A DNA stretch of 64,000 nt from Cyprinodon diabolis (lineage: Eukaryota > Chordata > Actinopteri > Cyprinodontiformes > Cyprinodontidae), in the NCBI GenBank assembly GCA_030533445.1, contig CM060075.1:39021719-39085718 (forward strand), written 5' to 3'. Under the pieces are notes generated by a model. It was given only the letters and a program-made list of their open reading frames with translations, was not told where the DNA came from and did no database searches. A program made the position numbers and the translations under genes. This document shows, piece by piece, positions 31,093 to 42,384 of the stretch (position 1 is the first letter of the stretch; each line of letters starts with the position of its first letter).

Positions 31093-33944
31093 TATAATTA
31101 CACCTAAATACCATGTCTCAAAATAAGACCAGAAAAGCAGAGTTTAAAAAGAAAAAGATTTTGGAAACAAATGTTTTAGAGACTTCATTTGTAGGATTAT
31201 TTAACCAAAACTTCACTAAATAGGAAATATTTTCCATCCTGTTTAAATCTTTCTTCGTATATTTTAGATAAGCTGGCTGATTGATCGTTAGAATACAACA
31301 TTTGTATTCTCTTCATGACAAAGATATCAGGATTAAATATTACTGTTTTTTTTATTTCTATTATTGTGTTTGAACAAAAAAACAACAAAGCTGAGGACAT
31401 AGTATTGCATCATGTTGAAATTGATGTATTTTTTGCCACAGCTGCTTTGTAAATAAAAAAATTATGTGTCTAACAACTGAATGGACTGATCCTGATTAGG
31501 ATCCACTTCAATGCTTTTAAAAAAAAATTAATTACCAATGTAATCTGTAAAACTATCCTTACAGCCCGGGGGTTTTCACAGTTCATACACATGCATTCCA
31601 TTGAGTTTGTTTAGAATGTCACAATGTTGGTTTGATTGAAGGTTTTTAGATGCATCATACAGATGATGACTTCTGAGCCATTAGCCAACCTCTCAGCCTC
31701 ATTAAAACATTATACAGAGCTATTATAAGAGACCTTAAGGGCGCTCTTTCCCGTGCCAATCACACAGGTGTAAACCCATCCCTCATCCTGTAATAGACCA
31801 GGGAACTTGCCCCTGGTAGGATTACAGCTGTCGGTCTGAAGACACCTAATCTGGACTCTGGGGTTCACTTGCAGTGTGAACCTCCACCCATATTGGTTTA
31901 TGAAAAGCAAGGAGAAAGAATGAGATGAATGAGCAGCATGTGTGAGTAGAAGAAGAAAATCAATGTGGGAGTGCAAATCTGAAGAGAAAAAGTTTGTGGG
32001 GTTACGTAGAGTCGTGAAGATGTGGAATAAAACTTCATGAGATAGATTTTCTCCTTTGTGCTTTTTTTTTCTTACTGGCCCCAAAACAATCCATTGCAAA
32101 TTCATGATGTTATCTGGAAGGAATCCAGGCCAAATGAAGGTGTGAATTTTCTCACTTTTACTGAACTCTTGACCAGAGCAGCTGTAGTCTCAGCTGGGCA
32201 CTAGTATAGCTGTGGTTTCTTTTTTTTTCCTGCTGAATGTTCACCGGTTTTATCTGTACCTGCTAGATATGAGCTTCTTGCAAACAAAATCATTTCCATA
32301 CTAATCAGTGGTCTGCATGAGACCCAAATTACATCCAAATCAGACCCTTTTACCTTTCCTGCCTGACATCTGGAAGTGTGAAATACGAGATTATCCTAAT
32401 CATTTTTAACCGTCAAGGTGAACTTTCCTATCTTCTTCTTCCACTCGCCTATTAAACATGTTTTCACATGAGCAAATGGGAGTGGATGCTAAAGTGGAAA
32501 TGTCACAGAAATCCTCTGTGGGATTTTTTGAAGCCAGTAACTGGTCCTGTGAAGCATTGGGGGTGATAGCAGTCTGCTTCATATTTTTTTTCCTCGTTGT
32601 TTGATTCTAAAAATCTATTCATAAAGCATCTATCATCTACCCAACAGTAGGTTTTCCATGGTTTGGAGTGTGACACTGCTCTCACAGTTTGAGGTTACAT
32701 CTCAAGAAAAGAATCTCCAGCTGTGAATTGACGTGTAAGAAAAAAAAAAAACTCCACTGAAAGTCTGAATTATGAAATCTTTTAACAGGAAAAAAACAAC
32801 CTGGAAAACACGTGTCTGTTTTTTGAGTTTTATTCATACAGGAGAAAGGAAACTGAGAGTCAAAGACTCTCACATTTACACTTCAAAGGCATGTGCAGAT
32901 ATGTGTGTGTTGGCTGGATTATCCTACAAGTGTTTGCAGAATCAATAAAGAGCGGCCGAGGCTGAGAGGATCACAGGAATGTGTGAAAGATTGATTTTCA
33001 GGAGATGATGTTTCATCTCTGGAGATGTTCTGAGTGGACTACAGTAGGAGCTGAGGAAATTCTCACAGTCAGTTACTGGGAGCTCACTCCATGCTTCTTT
33101 ATTTAAGCACAGTCGACAGCGAGACCTTTAGGGGTCAGCAGCTTCTGAGAGGTTTTAACAGTGTTTGCAAATATGTTTAAGGCCGGATTAATGAACCAAA
33201 ACACCAGATTACAGCAGATACTGGATTTAAAGCTTCTGTTAATTAAATCCAAACGTCACAGATTGCATCAATAAATGCTGAAACAAATAAAACACATTTC
33301 TACAATGGGTGAAAATAGTTCTTGTGAAACGCTCTGAAATAATAAACACCAGAAAACCCGGCAAGAGTTCAGCACAAGTTGTGCAATTTGACCAGAATTG
33401 TAAAATGAATATAATAAATAAATATAACTGGAAATCATAGCCAATTAATGGGTGATTCAAATTGAGGGTCAAGTAACTGTGTTTTGCTTATTCATCAGGG
33501 CTCTTTGTGTTTTACATAAAGGTTTGACTCATGGATCAGCTGTTTACCATCCAGTCGCCTTCACCTGTTTGGTAATTTAGACTATGGCTATCAGCAGAGT
33601 TACTAATCACCAACTAGAGAAATGTTCTCTGTTCATTTAAATGTTACTCAAAGAAGAGTGGATCTGACCTGAGGGAGAAATCGTTCACTGAACTGGTACC
33701 TTTATTAGATAATAATCCCTATCACAGCACTATTGTATCAAGTAACTACACAAACGCTTAATACTACTGAAAATAGGCACAAGTAAATAAAGCAAACAAA
33801 AGGGGAAAATGGGTTTTAAGAGTCCGTTCAACAGTCTCTGAGGGATGGTCAAGTTTTTAGCAATTAAGGCATTCAAGGTGTTCTTGAACATAGCTAAAGA
33901 TATTAAATGCAATCAAACATTGAAAAATGAACAATGACTCAGGA
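31093..33944. other. no gene seen
   Basis: AT-rich DNA without a repeat family I recognise. Short frames here have no recognisable protein similarity. Confidence 0.4.
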
Positions 33945-34160
33945 ATGCATTTAAATAGAGATGGTAGAATAGAGATAGATTGAAGCGGAACGATGAAAAA
34001 GGGGTCCCTATGTCCTCCAGCAGGGGAAGCCTATAGCAGCATAACTATAGAGATAACTCAGGATAACCTGAGCCATTCTAGCTAAAAGCTTTAAGAAAAA
34101 GGAAAGTTTTAAGCCTAGTCTTAAAAATAGACAGGCTGTCTGCCTCATGGACTAAAACTG
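33945..34160 (-). mobile_element. L2-type LINE 3' fragment
   Basis: Minus-strand match to the L2 region around 57640-57800: contains in complement the blocks for CTATGTCCTCCAGCAG, AGCCTATAGCAGCATAACTA, CTCAGGATAACCTGAGCC and AGACAGGCTGTCTGCCTCA. Short, with no open frame. Confidence 0.7.
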
Positions 34161-36594
34161 GTCATTCTAAACAGTAGGGAAACTTTAACAGTAGCTGATG
34201 CGCCTACAAAGTCACAAAAGAGGGCTCAAACACACAAAAACTGAAACCTACAAAAGCAAATTCTATATCCCACCATGATTCTAAACCGTGGTAAAGGCCA
34301 ACGTTTAAGTCTCTATATTGGCTTGCTTTCCAGCCAAGGGTCTGAAACAGCTGCTACTCAGGTAACTTTGGAGTCGAAAAACAATGAATTTAAATACATG
34401 CATAACTGAGTAAATGGAAATGTAAACACTTATTTTAGAAAACTGTTGAATTATTGTATAAATTGGAACATTCTAAAGCAAAACAAATAGTTTGATAATC
34501 TGTACATTAAATCCCATATTTAAAGAAAGCAATTAATAAGTGAAATGTGTAATTTCTTATTGTAGCAGTCTGATATTTGATAAATCCATTTACAGACAGT
34601 TAAGAGAAAATGAGAGATCTACTGTTCCAGGTTTGAGGAAGAAAAAAAAAACTCAGCTAGTTCCAACTTTTATGGACAGTGATTGTCGACTAATGATTTG
34701 GGCTTATTTTGGAGCTACAGCACGTGTGAATTCATAGATTCCTCTGTACACCAACTATTTTATTTTTAAGCATGATGCCATCAGTCAGACAGATTACATT
34801 TGGTTCAAACTAAGACATCAGCAGATCCTAGTAGTAGAAAGAAAAATTATGGACTTTACAAAGTCCACACCTGATTATAATGTTGCTAAACTTCTGCGAA
34901 GCTGTGTAGAAAAAAACTGTCTGTTAACATCAATGAACTGAAGCAGCACTTTGAGACAGGTTTGGAAATTCCTCCACATTGATGCAACCGACGGATCATT
35001 TCAGCTATTAAAGCTCAACCATGCGTTTTTAAGAAGCTGTAATTGAGTTGACTTTACATTGTGGTTTCTCCTTTCTCTCTGGTACATAATAATTATGTGG
35101 AATCTTTTGGGTTTTTTTGTACGCTTCAGGTTGAAATAACTTTAGAACCAATATAAAATGTATGTTTTGGTACATAAACCCAAAAGCTAAAAGTCTGCGT
35201 GTCTTCTTTTTAAACATGAGAAGACATATTTTTGTTTGAACTTCGATGTTGTTTCTAGAGTAATCTATCAAAATAAGAAAACATGTCACTCTTTACACCT
35301 CACCTGTAAGGCAATGGATTTAAACTGAAGCTCTTTTAGAGGAAGGTCAATGACTTTGTTTTAAAATCTAACATAATATTCACAATAATGTTGGTAAAGT
35401 TCAGACAAAAGAAGAATTTTCTTCTCTGAAAACTGAGATTTTCTCCAAACAGGTGGTCTGTTTGGTGTAACGTGAGAAGTGGGAGCAGAACTGTAGCAGC
35501 CGTCTGCGTTCCAGGTTCCCCGAACTGAACCAAGACATTCACATGCTGCATAAATAATGCAATTGTAGGTTCACAAACCCTTATGTTGATTTAATTAATG
35601 TTTCTTCCCAAACATCATAAACATCACTTAAGGAGCCAAGCAGCTTCAGAAGAAACCTCCAGCTCCTAACAAATCTAATCTGTTGGTGTAAAACAACTGC
35701 TTCCTTTTCCGTTTGGCATTTCCAGCAGAGGAGACGGTGCCTGAAGCGGCTACAGCCGAGAGCATCTTCATTACAATCCAGCTGGAAAGCAGCTCTGCGA
35801 CGCTCAGCACTACAGAAACTGTGTCTGGTGAGCTAACAAGCTGCCTCTCGTGTTTCCAGTGGGACAGATTGCAAAGGTGCAATGCAGCAAACATGTGCTT
35901 AATAAGGACAATAAACAATACTGCTGCAAACTGCACTGTGTTTGACTGTGTGTGTGTGTGTGTGTTCATCAATAATGAATAGTGGTGGTGTTGCAGGGAT
36001 GTAGGAGACTTAGTGCTCATGTATATTTTAACAAGCAGTCATGTGAGCGTCTCTAAGCTCTGAGCACTCTCAGAGGAGACACTGAGATTTAAAGGACTTA
36101 CTGATGAAAGCTGAAGGATGGAGTTAGTTCAGGAAACGAAGAGGAAAAAATCAGTTATTTCAATATGTTAAAAGGTTTTGATGCATCTGATTTGGTAGGT
36201 TTTGCAGAGCCAAGCATGTTTGACTGGAAGACCCAAAGTGGGTATTAGATGCTGCCTGAGAGGTGATAGATGTCAATGAGGTTAAAATGATTAAAAGCTG
36301 TATTGAGTTAGGTATTTCAGAGTGTTCTAAGACTCTTTGTGTTTGGAGAATAAAAAGTAAAAATTAGAATAATGTAATACAGCAAAATTTCTATAGCACG
36401 GCTGATACTACCTGAAAAACTGTTAGCATTTTGATCAACTCCTGAGTATTTCTCTAAAGAACTGCAAATTATTTCCACTGTTGTATTTGGTTAAATACAA
36501 CAGCAGTAAGAACAAGAAAGAATAAGAACGTGCATTCTACCAAATGAAAAATAACAGTTTTTTTTTTTATTTGACTCATGGAAAATAGAAGACA
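34161..36594. other. no gene seen
   Basis: AT-rich; a GT microsatellite lies at about 35947-35965. No coding frame or repeat family recognised. Confidence 0.4.
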
Positions 36595-36965
36595 TTTGAG
36601 ACAATGATCTCATTCCTTATCTTATCTATGCTTGTCCCTCCAAATAGAACCTAGACATCATCTCTGCTACCTCCAGCTCTGCCTGTTGTCCTTTCATCAG
36701 TCCTGCTCTCTCTAAACAATGCATCACTGCTGTCTCCACCATGTTGCATAACTTTCCTTTCATTGTTTCTGATACTTTTTTTTAAACACACCTGACACCT
36801 TTCCCCCCCTGTTCCAAGCTGCTCGGACATGTTGCCTCACCTCTTTTCCATTCACTATTGCCTGGAGTGTTGACCTTAAGTACCTGAAATCCTCCACTCT
36901 CTTTATCTCTGTTCATGTAATGTCACGGCTCCTCTAGGGTCCCTCTTAATCACATACATGTTTTA
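36595..36965 (-). mobile_element. RTE-type LINE fragment
   Basis: On the minus strand this translates with stops and shifts to RVEDFRYLRSTLQ, GKEVRQHVRAAWN and ERAGLMKGQQAELEVAEM. These correspond to the region after the reverse transcriptase of RTE elements, which reads like VEDFKYLGSTVQ, EVKKRVQAGWN and KRQEAELEVAELKM. It is a degenerate piece without catalytic residues. Confidence 0.65.
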
Positions 36966-37522
36966 TGTCCTGGTACTCCCAAAGTGGTGCAGGTGGAATT
37001 TATACTGACACAATAAAATATGGAAATACTAATGCTGTTGTTTTTTTTATTTCTTTTAGTAATTTAAGCACACTACTTAAATAAATGAAAAAATCACTAA
37101 CTTTTATCACTATATACATTGTTAAATATAATTATGTATATTATAATAAAACATGTAGGAGGAGAAAAACAGTCTGCTTGAATTTACTTGTATTTTAATC
37201 CAAAATAATCTGAAAAAAACTATAACAAACATCAGGCATCAAATCAATAAATGCATTTTTTAGAGAACAATTCTCTCAAACTGGTTCAACGTTTTCATTT
37301 TATTGACGATAGATCTCTACGTATTATGTAGCATGAGAACCTAGTGAGATAAAGAGAGCAAGTGTTAAGAAAAAAACTCCAGAGGAGGTTTTACTGGTAT
37401 CATCTGGTGTCGACTTACCAGCTGTAAAACACAAAGGAGTCACGACACCAGAAAAATCTGTTGCTCATCATATGCCACCTTCACGTCTGGTTCTATAATC
37501 CTTATTTTATTTCTGAGGAATC
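36966..37522. other. no gene seen
   Basis: AT-rich DNA without recognised features. Confidence 0.4.
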
Positions 37523-38116
37523 TGTTGGATTAATTGTACATAAGTTATTCTACTTTAATCATATTATACACATTTGTTATCTCTATCTTACTTATATTAC
37601 AAAGAGTGAAGTTTGCTTGCCATGATTACTAATGTTTTGCTGTCAGTTTGTGCAGGAGGATGTTGAGGTCACAACTGGAGTAAAGCTGTTGAACTTTACT
37701 TGTTGTAAGCCTGTGCAAGGAGGTTGCTGGGGTCAAAGCTGGGTTAATGTTGTGAAACTCGGAGAGCTGCGCAGAGTTGCACACACCGCAGAGTTGCACA
37801 CACCGCAGAGTTGCACACACCGCAGAGTTGCACATCGGATGTGGAGAGAAGCTTTCCTTATCTTATGATGTTGTACGAAAGTTACGGTTTCAACTGGCTT
37901 CTGTTGACCCCCCTTCCCCTTAGAGGTTGAAACCACATTGTAACAAGGGCGTTCCAAATAAAAAGCTTGGAGAGCAGAGACTGCTTCAGAGTGGGTTGGA
38001 GATTGTAACTGAATGCAGTTTCAGATCCCCTCTCCTTGCAAGTAAATTATACTCAATTCTCTGTGTCTTTCTTTGTGCAGGTTGCTGAATAAGGTGTTTG
38101 GTGTTTAAACCTAACA
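37523..38116 (+). mobile_element. putative solo LTR containing a minisatellite
   Basis: Starts TGTTGGATTAATTG and ends TTTAAACCTAACA, a TG...CA pair, flanked by GAATC (37518-37522) and GAACC (38117-38121), one mismatch from a 5-bp duplication. An AATAAA signal lies at about 37955, followed by a T/C-rich stretch, as in retroviral-type LTRs. No internal coding region is next to it. The right end is clearer than the left. Confidence 0.5.
37771..37835 (+). repeat. 17-bp minisatellite, about four copies
   Basis: Units of GCAGAGTTGCACACACC start at 37771, 37788, 37805 and 37822; the last is incomplete. The first three are identical, so the array is young or homogenised. It lies inside the putative solo LTR. 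Confidence 0.9.
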
Positions 38117-39163
38117 GAACCGATCATCCTAAAACCATCCCAAAGGAATAATTAGTTTAAAACACAGTCTGGTAAAGATGCAAACCATTTGGTGGACCTA
38201 TAAGCGTAGCGGCATCTGAAGACATAGCTGTTAGATGCTGTAGATATTATCTGTCCCCACTTCCAGTGGGGAGACTGAACTGTAACTAGAAGGTTGGAGG
38301 TTTGAGTCCCATGCCTGCTGAAGACTTTAGGAATACTGCTGCTGCTCAAAGGGCAGGGCTGAGTGTGTGCTGACTGCGCTGGATTGGTTGCACTGAACCT
38401 GAATGGCTGGAATGCTGCCCGGTGCTGGAATGTGACCCCACATACACGGACACGGAGCGAGTATGAGGGTGCGTTAAGGTGTGTATGGGCTAAAGAAAGG
38501 GACTTAATCAGAAAGAATGTGTGAGACAAAAGCAAACAGGAAGAGGGCTTATATAGGGGAGAACTGTCAGATATTTTCACACACAAATCACGAGTGTAGG
38601 AGTGAAGAAGATGAAAGAGTGGTTTGTCTGAAAAGCTCTTTTAAAACCAGGCCTATTGAATGCAACTATTGTCTTTTTGGAGACAGATGAACTCATGTTT
38701 GCAGAGATAGATATCCTGACCAATTAGAGCCAGCTCCTATTTCCACCTTTGCCACTCAAGTTTGTACAGTTGGGCTTAAGTGTAACATAAGCATCAGCTT
38801 GGCTAGAGTAGTGGCAGTCAGCAGCTTAAGAACACACAGGTGTTTGTCAACCTGTGTTACACAAGACTTATTCTCAGCACCTTTCTTCACTTAATCTGTT
38901 TGTTTCTTTTTTTCTTTTTGGAGAATGATTAATAAGGAGAATATCTGCAGAATTCACATTGGGTATTCTGGATGTTTTCTTGCCTGCTTAGCAGGGCTGC
39001 CATAAAATTGCAGTAACATAGAGAGCTTGAAGAGAGCTTATGCAGTAAGATATTGCCATGGGTAGTATATATGTTTATTTTTTTATTTGTCACTAATATC
39101 TGAGATGTGTGTTTTGTTATTTGCACATTTTCCAGGCTACAGTCACCAATATAGATACATTTA
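38117..39163. other. no gene seen; holds a 41-bp piece of the LTR-like family
   Basis: 38795-38835 is an exact reverse complement of 44818-44858 within the LTR-like repeat at 44700-45453. The rest of this stretch is not recognised. Confidence 0.5.
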
Positions 39164-39453
39164 CACTGCAAAAAATCTAAATCTTGATAAGTAATTTTTT
39201 TCTTAAAATAAGTGCATTTGTTCTTGAATTGAGGAGATAAAGAGACATCTTGCCAATGGAACAAGACAATCTAGATTTAAAATAAGAAAACACAATTGCA
39301 TTCTCTTATTTCAAGTGAATACTATCTAATTATCTTATTTTAAGAGTAAAAATACTGATTCCATTGGCAAACTATCTCATTTGCCTACTCAAATCAAGGG
39401 TAAATACACTTAATTTAAGACATTTTTACTTATTTCTAGATCTTTTTCCAGTG
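39164..39453. repeat. palindromic MITE, copy 2 of 3
   Basis: Ends CACTGCAAAAAATCTA and TAGATCTTTTTCCAGTG. Two internal inverted blocks TTGCCAATGGAACAAG and ATTCCATTGGCAAACT make a foldback structure. Same family as 30800-31092 and 39744-40004. Confidence 0.75.
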
Positions 39454-39743
39454 TTGGACTTGATGTAACAGAATAAAGGACCCAAAACGGTTCAGTTGAG
39501 TACAATCATGGACTAAATGAAAAACAAAAATCTATAAAAAGATAAAAAAACAAAAACATAAAGTAGCTTCTTCGTCTGTTCTTGATCTGACCAAAATGAA
39601 CTAAGCCATAAAATACTTATAATTAAAAATATTTTTTTTATTTAATCTATTCTCATTTTTGCACATTTTAACAAATACTAAATCTTCTCATTCCTTTTCA
39701 AATGAAAGGAAAACAAAAAGGACTTCACAAATCTGGAGCACTT

Positions 39744-40004
39744 CACTGGAAAAACGATCTAGAAATAAGTAAACATTTCTTAAATTAAGTGTATTTACCC
39801 TTATTTTGATTAGGTAAATGAGGTAGTTTGCCAATGGAATGAGTATTTTTACTCTTAAAATAAGATATTTAGATAAAATGCACTTGAAATAATGTGAATT
39901 GTCTTGTTCCATTGGCAAAATGTCTCTTTTATCTCCTCAATCCAAGAACAAATGCACTTATTATAAGAAAAAATGACTTATCTAGATTTGGATTTTTTCC
40001 AGTG
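39744..40004. repeat. palindromic MITE, copy 3 of 3
   Basis: Ends CACTGGAAAAACGATCTAGA and ATTTTTTCCAGTG with the same internal ATTGGCAA/TTGCCAAT inverted blocks. It lies only 290 bp from copy 2. Confidence 0.75.
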
Positions 40005-41029
40005 TTGTGCTCTTCGCTCTCATTCTGCCAAAGCTAATTCAACATCAAACACTGAACTTACCTTTCCATGAGAAAAGCAACAGTTGCTTCTGAGCCCCTT
40101 CACTTCCTTGAGTCATCAAAAACTCCCAAAACAATATTTCAGACAACTCAAAATGTATAATAATATAATTTTTTTTATAAAGGTATTATTCATAAAATAT
40201 ATTCCTTTTTTGGGGCAAACTATAAACCTTTATTTTGCACCAATTCAGGTGTTCTGTGGATTATGTAATACTTTTGAAAAGGTATTTTTGTTATGATAAA
40301 AAAGAGTTGCAGTTATGCTAGCTTTAAATATGCAACAAGATCGTTTTCAAATGACACCCTTCAAAAGAAAAATGAAGCTTATGCAAAAATTCAAGTGTTT
40401 ACTGGGAAATGTTTAGGAGTCGGTTTGTGATTGGATCTCAGGCTCTTCTTAGTCCTCCTCATCCTCTGGCTTATTCTACCACTGGTGTTTGGGCTCCTGA
40501 GGGAAAATTACTCCAATTCTTTCCCTAAGTTACACATCAAAGGAAATGTCAATTCACAGCATCAAAGTCTTCTGCTGAGATCTCTGCCAAATAACTTTTT
40601 TCATCCATGTCTGATTGCATCTTTTCTCTGTGCAAGTCTCTCCACACTAAAATAAAGTGTGTGTATATGATGAGTAGACTTTACCATGTCATTTGCACCT
40701 TCGCAAAAGAAAGTTCAATTCCCCTATTTTGACTTTTTTAGAAAAATATTGTTGCAACAACATTTGTATATTGAGAATGAAAAAAAAAGATTTTTAAGCT
40801 ACAAAACCGAACTTTCAAACATTTTAAGAAACGCTCTTAACATATTGTGTCTGTAAAGGCCTGAACACGCCGGTTGTGTACGACCTGATTTTTATTCATG
40901 TCACACTGACTGCGTATAGGGAGGCTGCGACTAGGCAGAGTGTGCAGAGTTCTGCCAAAATTCAACCCACTTCTGTCTTAAAAATAAGTAAATAATAAAC
41001 CATCGGGGGCGCTATAAAGCGCTATAAAG
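40005..41029. other. no gene seen
   Basis: AT-rich DNA without recognised coding frames or repeats. Confidence 0.4.
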
Positions 41030-41195
41030 CAAAACATAACAGTGGCGTTGTAGGAGGTTGCCCTGAAATCGAAGGATGGACGATTCAAGCCCCGGCTCTG
41101 ACTTTCAGTGTCGTTGTGTCCTTGGGCAAGACACTTCACCTGCATTGTCTACTGATGGTGGTCAGAGGGCCCGGTGGCGCTAGTGTACGGCAGCC
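41030..41195 (+). repeat. tRNA-derived SINE, 3'-truncated
   Basis: Has a B-box-like GATTCAAGCC, then TTGGGCAAGACACTTCACC and GGTGGTCAGAGGGCCC. The same order occurs at 63005-63300. It stops where the LINE fragment at 41196 begins, so one of the two was cut at this junction. Confidence 0.6.
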
Positions 41196-42384
41196 CAGGC
41201 AGTGCCCAGATTTGTCTGCCTGGTCTTACAGTCTCGAGTGACTGCTCTATCCACTAGTAGCTGGTGCTTGGCTCCTCTGGTGTTACTGCCTATTCCCTTC
41301 TGGGAAGGGTGCATGTATTGAGCCATGTGCCTATTCATCTTAGCCGCTATGATGCCTGACAGGAGTTTCCATGTTGTACATAGGCAAGTTATTGGCCGGT
41401 AGTTGGATGGGGTTTTTCCCTTCTGGGGATCCTTCATGATCAGGATTGTCCGTCCTTGGGTTAACCATTCTGGGTGGGTCCCATCCATCAGCAGTTGGTT
41501 CATTTGTGCTGCGAGGCGTGCATGAAGTGCGGTTAGTTTTTTCAGCCAGTAGGTATGGATCATGTCAGGGCCTGGTGCTGTCCAGCTCTTCTTACCTGCC
41601 GCTCTTTCTTGGACATCTGCCGTTGTAACAGTTACTGGTTCTTGTTCTGGGAGATTGCTGTGATCTGTTCTAAGATCTTTTAGCCACTGAGCATTGGTGT
41701 TGTGGGATGCCTCCTTCTTCCATATGTTTCTCCAGTACTGTTCAGTCTCAGCCCTGGGTGGATCTGATCTTGAATTACCCTGCCACTGTGAGTACACTTT
41801 GGATGGGTTGGTGGAGAACACCTGGTTTATTCTCCTGGCTTCTGCTTCTCCCTTGTATCTCTTTAGGCGGGTGGCCAGGGCGGCGAGTCTTTGTTTGGCA
41901 GTTTCTAGAGCCTCAGGAATGGACAGCTTGTTGTACTTAGGTAACCTCTTCCCTACACCTTTCTGCAGGTCTGAGAGCTGACTAACCTCTCTTCGTGTTG
42001 CCTTGATCTTGGCTTCCAGCATTCTCCTCCATGGGGGCTCTGCTTTGTGGCCTGTGGTGTTTATCTTATAGCCAAGCATCTCTAGGATCACTGTAGCTGT
42101 GGCGTAGGTCAGCTCGTTGGTCTCAGTTATGTCTTTAGTAGGGATAGTATGTAGTGCTGCATTTACATCTTCTAGAAGACTTTCAGAGGGTACTCTGTCA
42201 CTTAGCCTTGGCAGTCTTGGTCGTCGTACTAGGGGATCCAGTTTGGTCATGATCTGCCGTCGTAGGTCAGCCGCCCTTACGTTTAGTGGGCTTGTTGTTG
42301 TTGGGGCTGGGGACCCAATCTCTGTGTGTTGGGATGATGATATCTCCCTACTGACCTGTTGTCCTGACTCCTTGACTCCTCCTT
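41196..42384 (-). mobile_element. R4/Dong (Rex6-like) LINE fragment
   Basis: A frame of almost 400 codons on the minus strand, from after a TAA near 42385 to about 41196. It contains ATVILEMLGYKINTTGHKA, LEAKIKATRREVSQLSDLQK, IPEALETAKQRLAALATRLK, KKSWTAPGPDMIHTYWLKKL and GKTPSNYRPITCLCTTWKLL. These are the segment before and the first motifs of the reverse transcriptase of Dong/R4 elements, known in fish as Rex6. The frame breaks off before the catalytic aspartate motifs, so the protein is non-functional. It is unusually free of stops for a truncated copy. Confidence 0.8.

Noticed and set aside
37771..37835. CRISPR-like array
   Set aside because: Units are directly adjacent 17-mers without spacers in a vertebrate genome; it is a minisatellite.
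38152..38586. 144-residue minus-strand frame
   Set aside because: Compositionally biased, no recognisable domain or splice-bounded structure.
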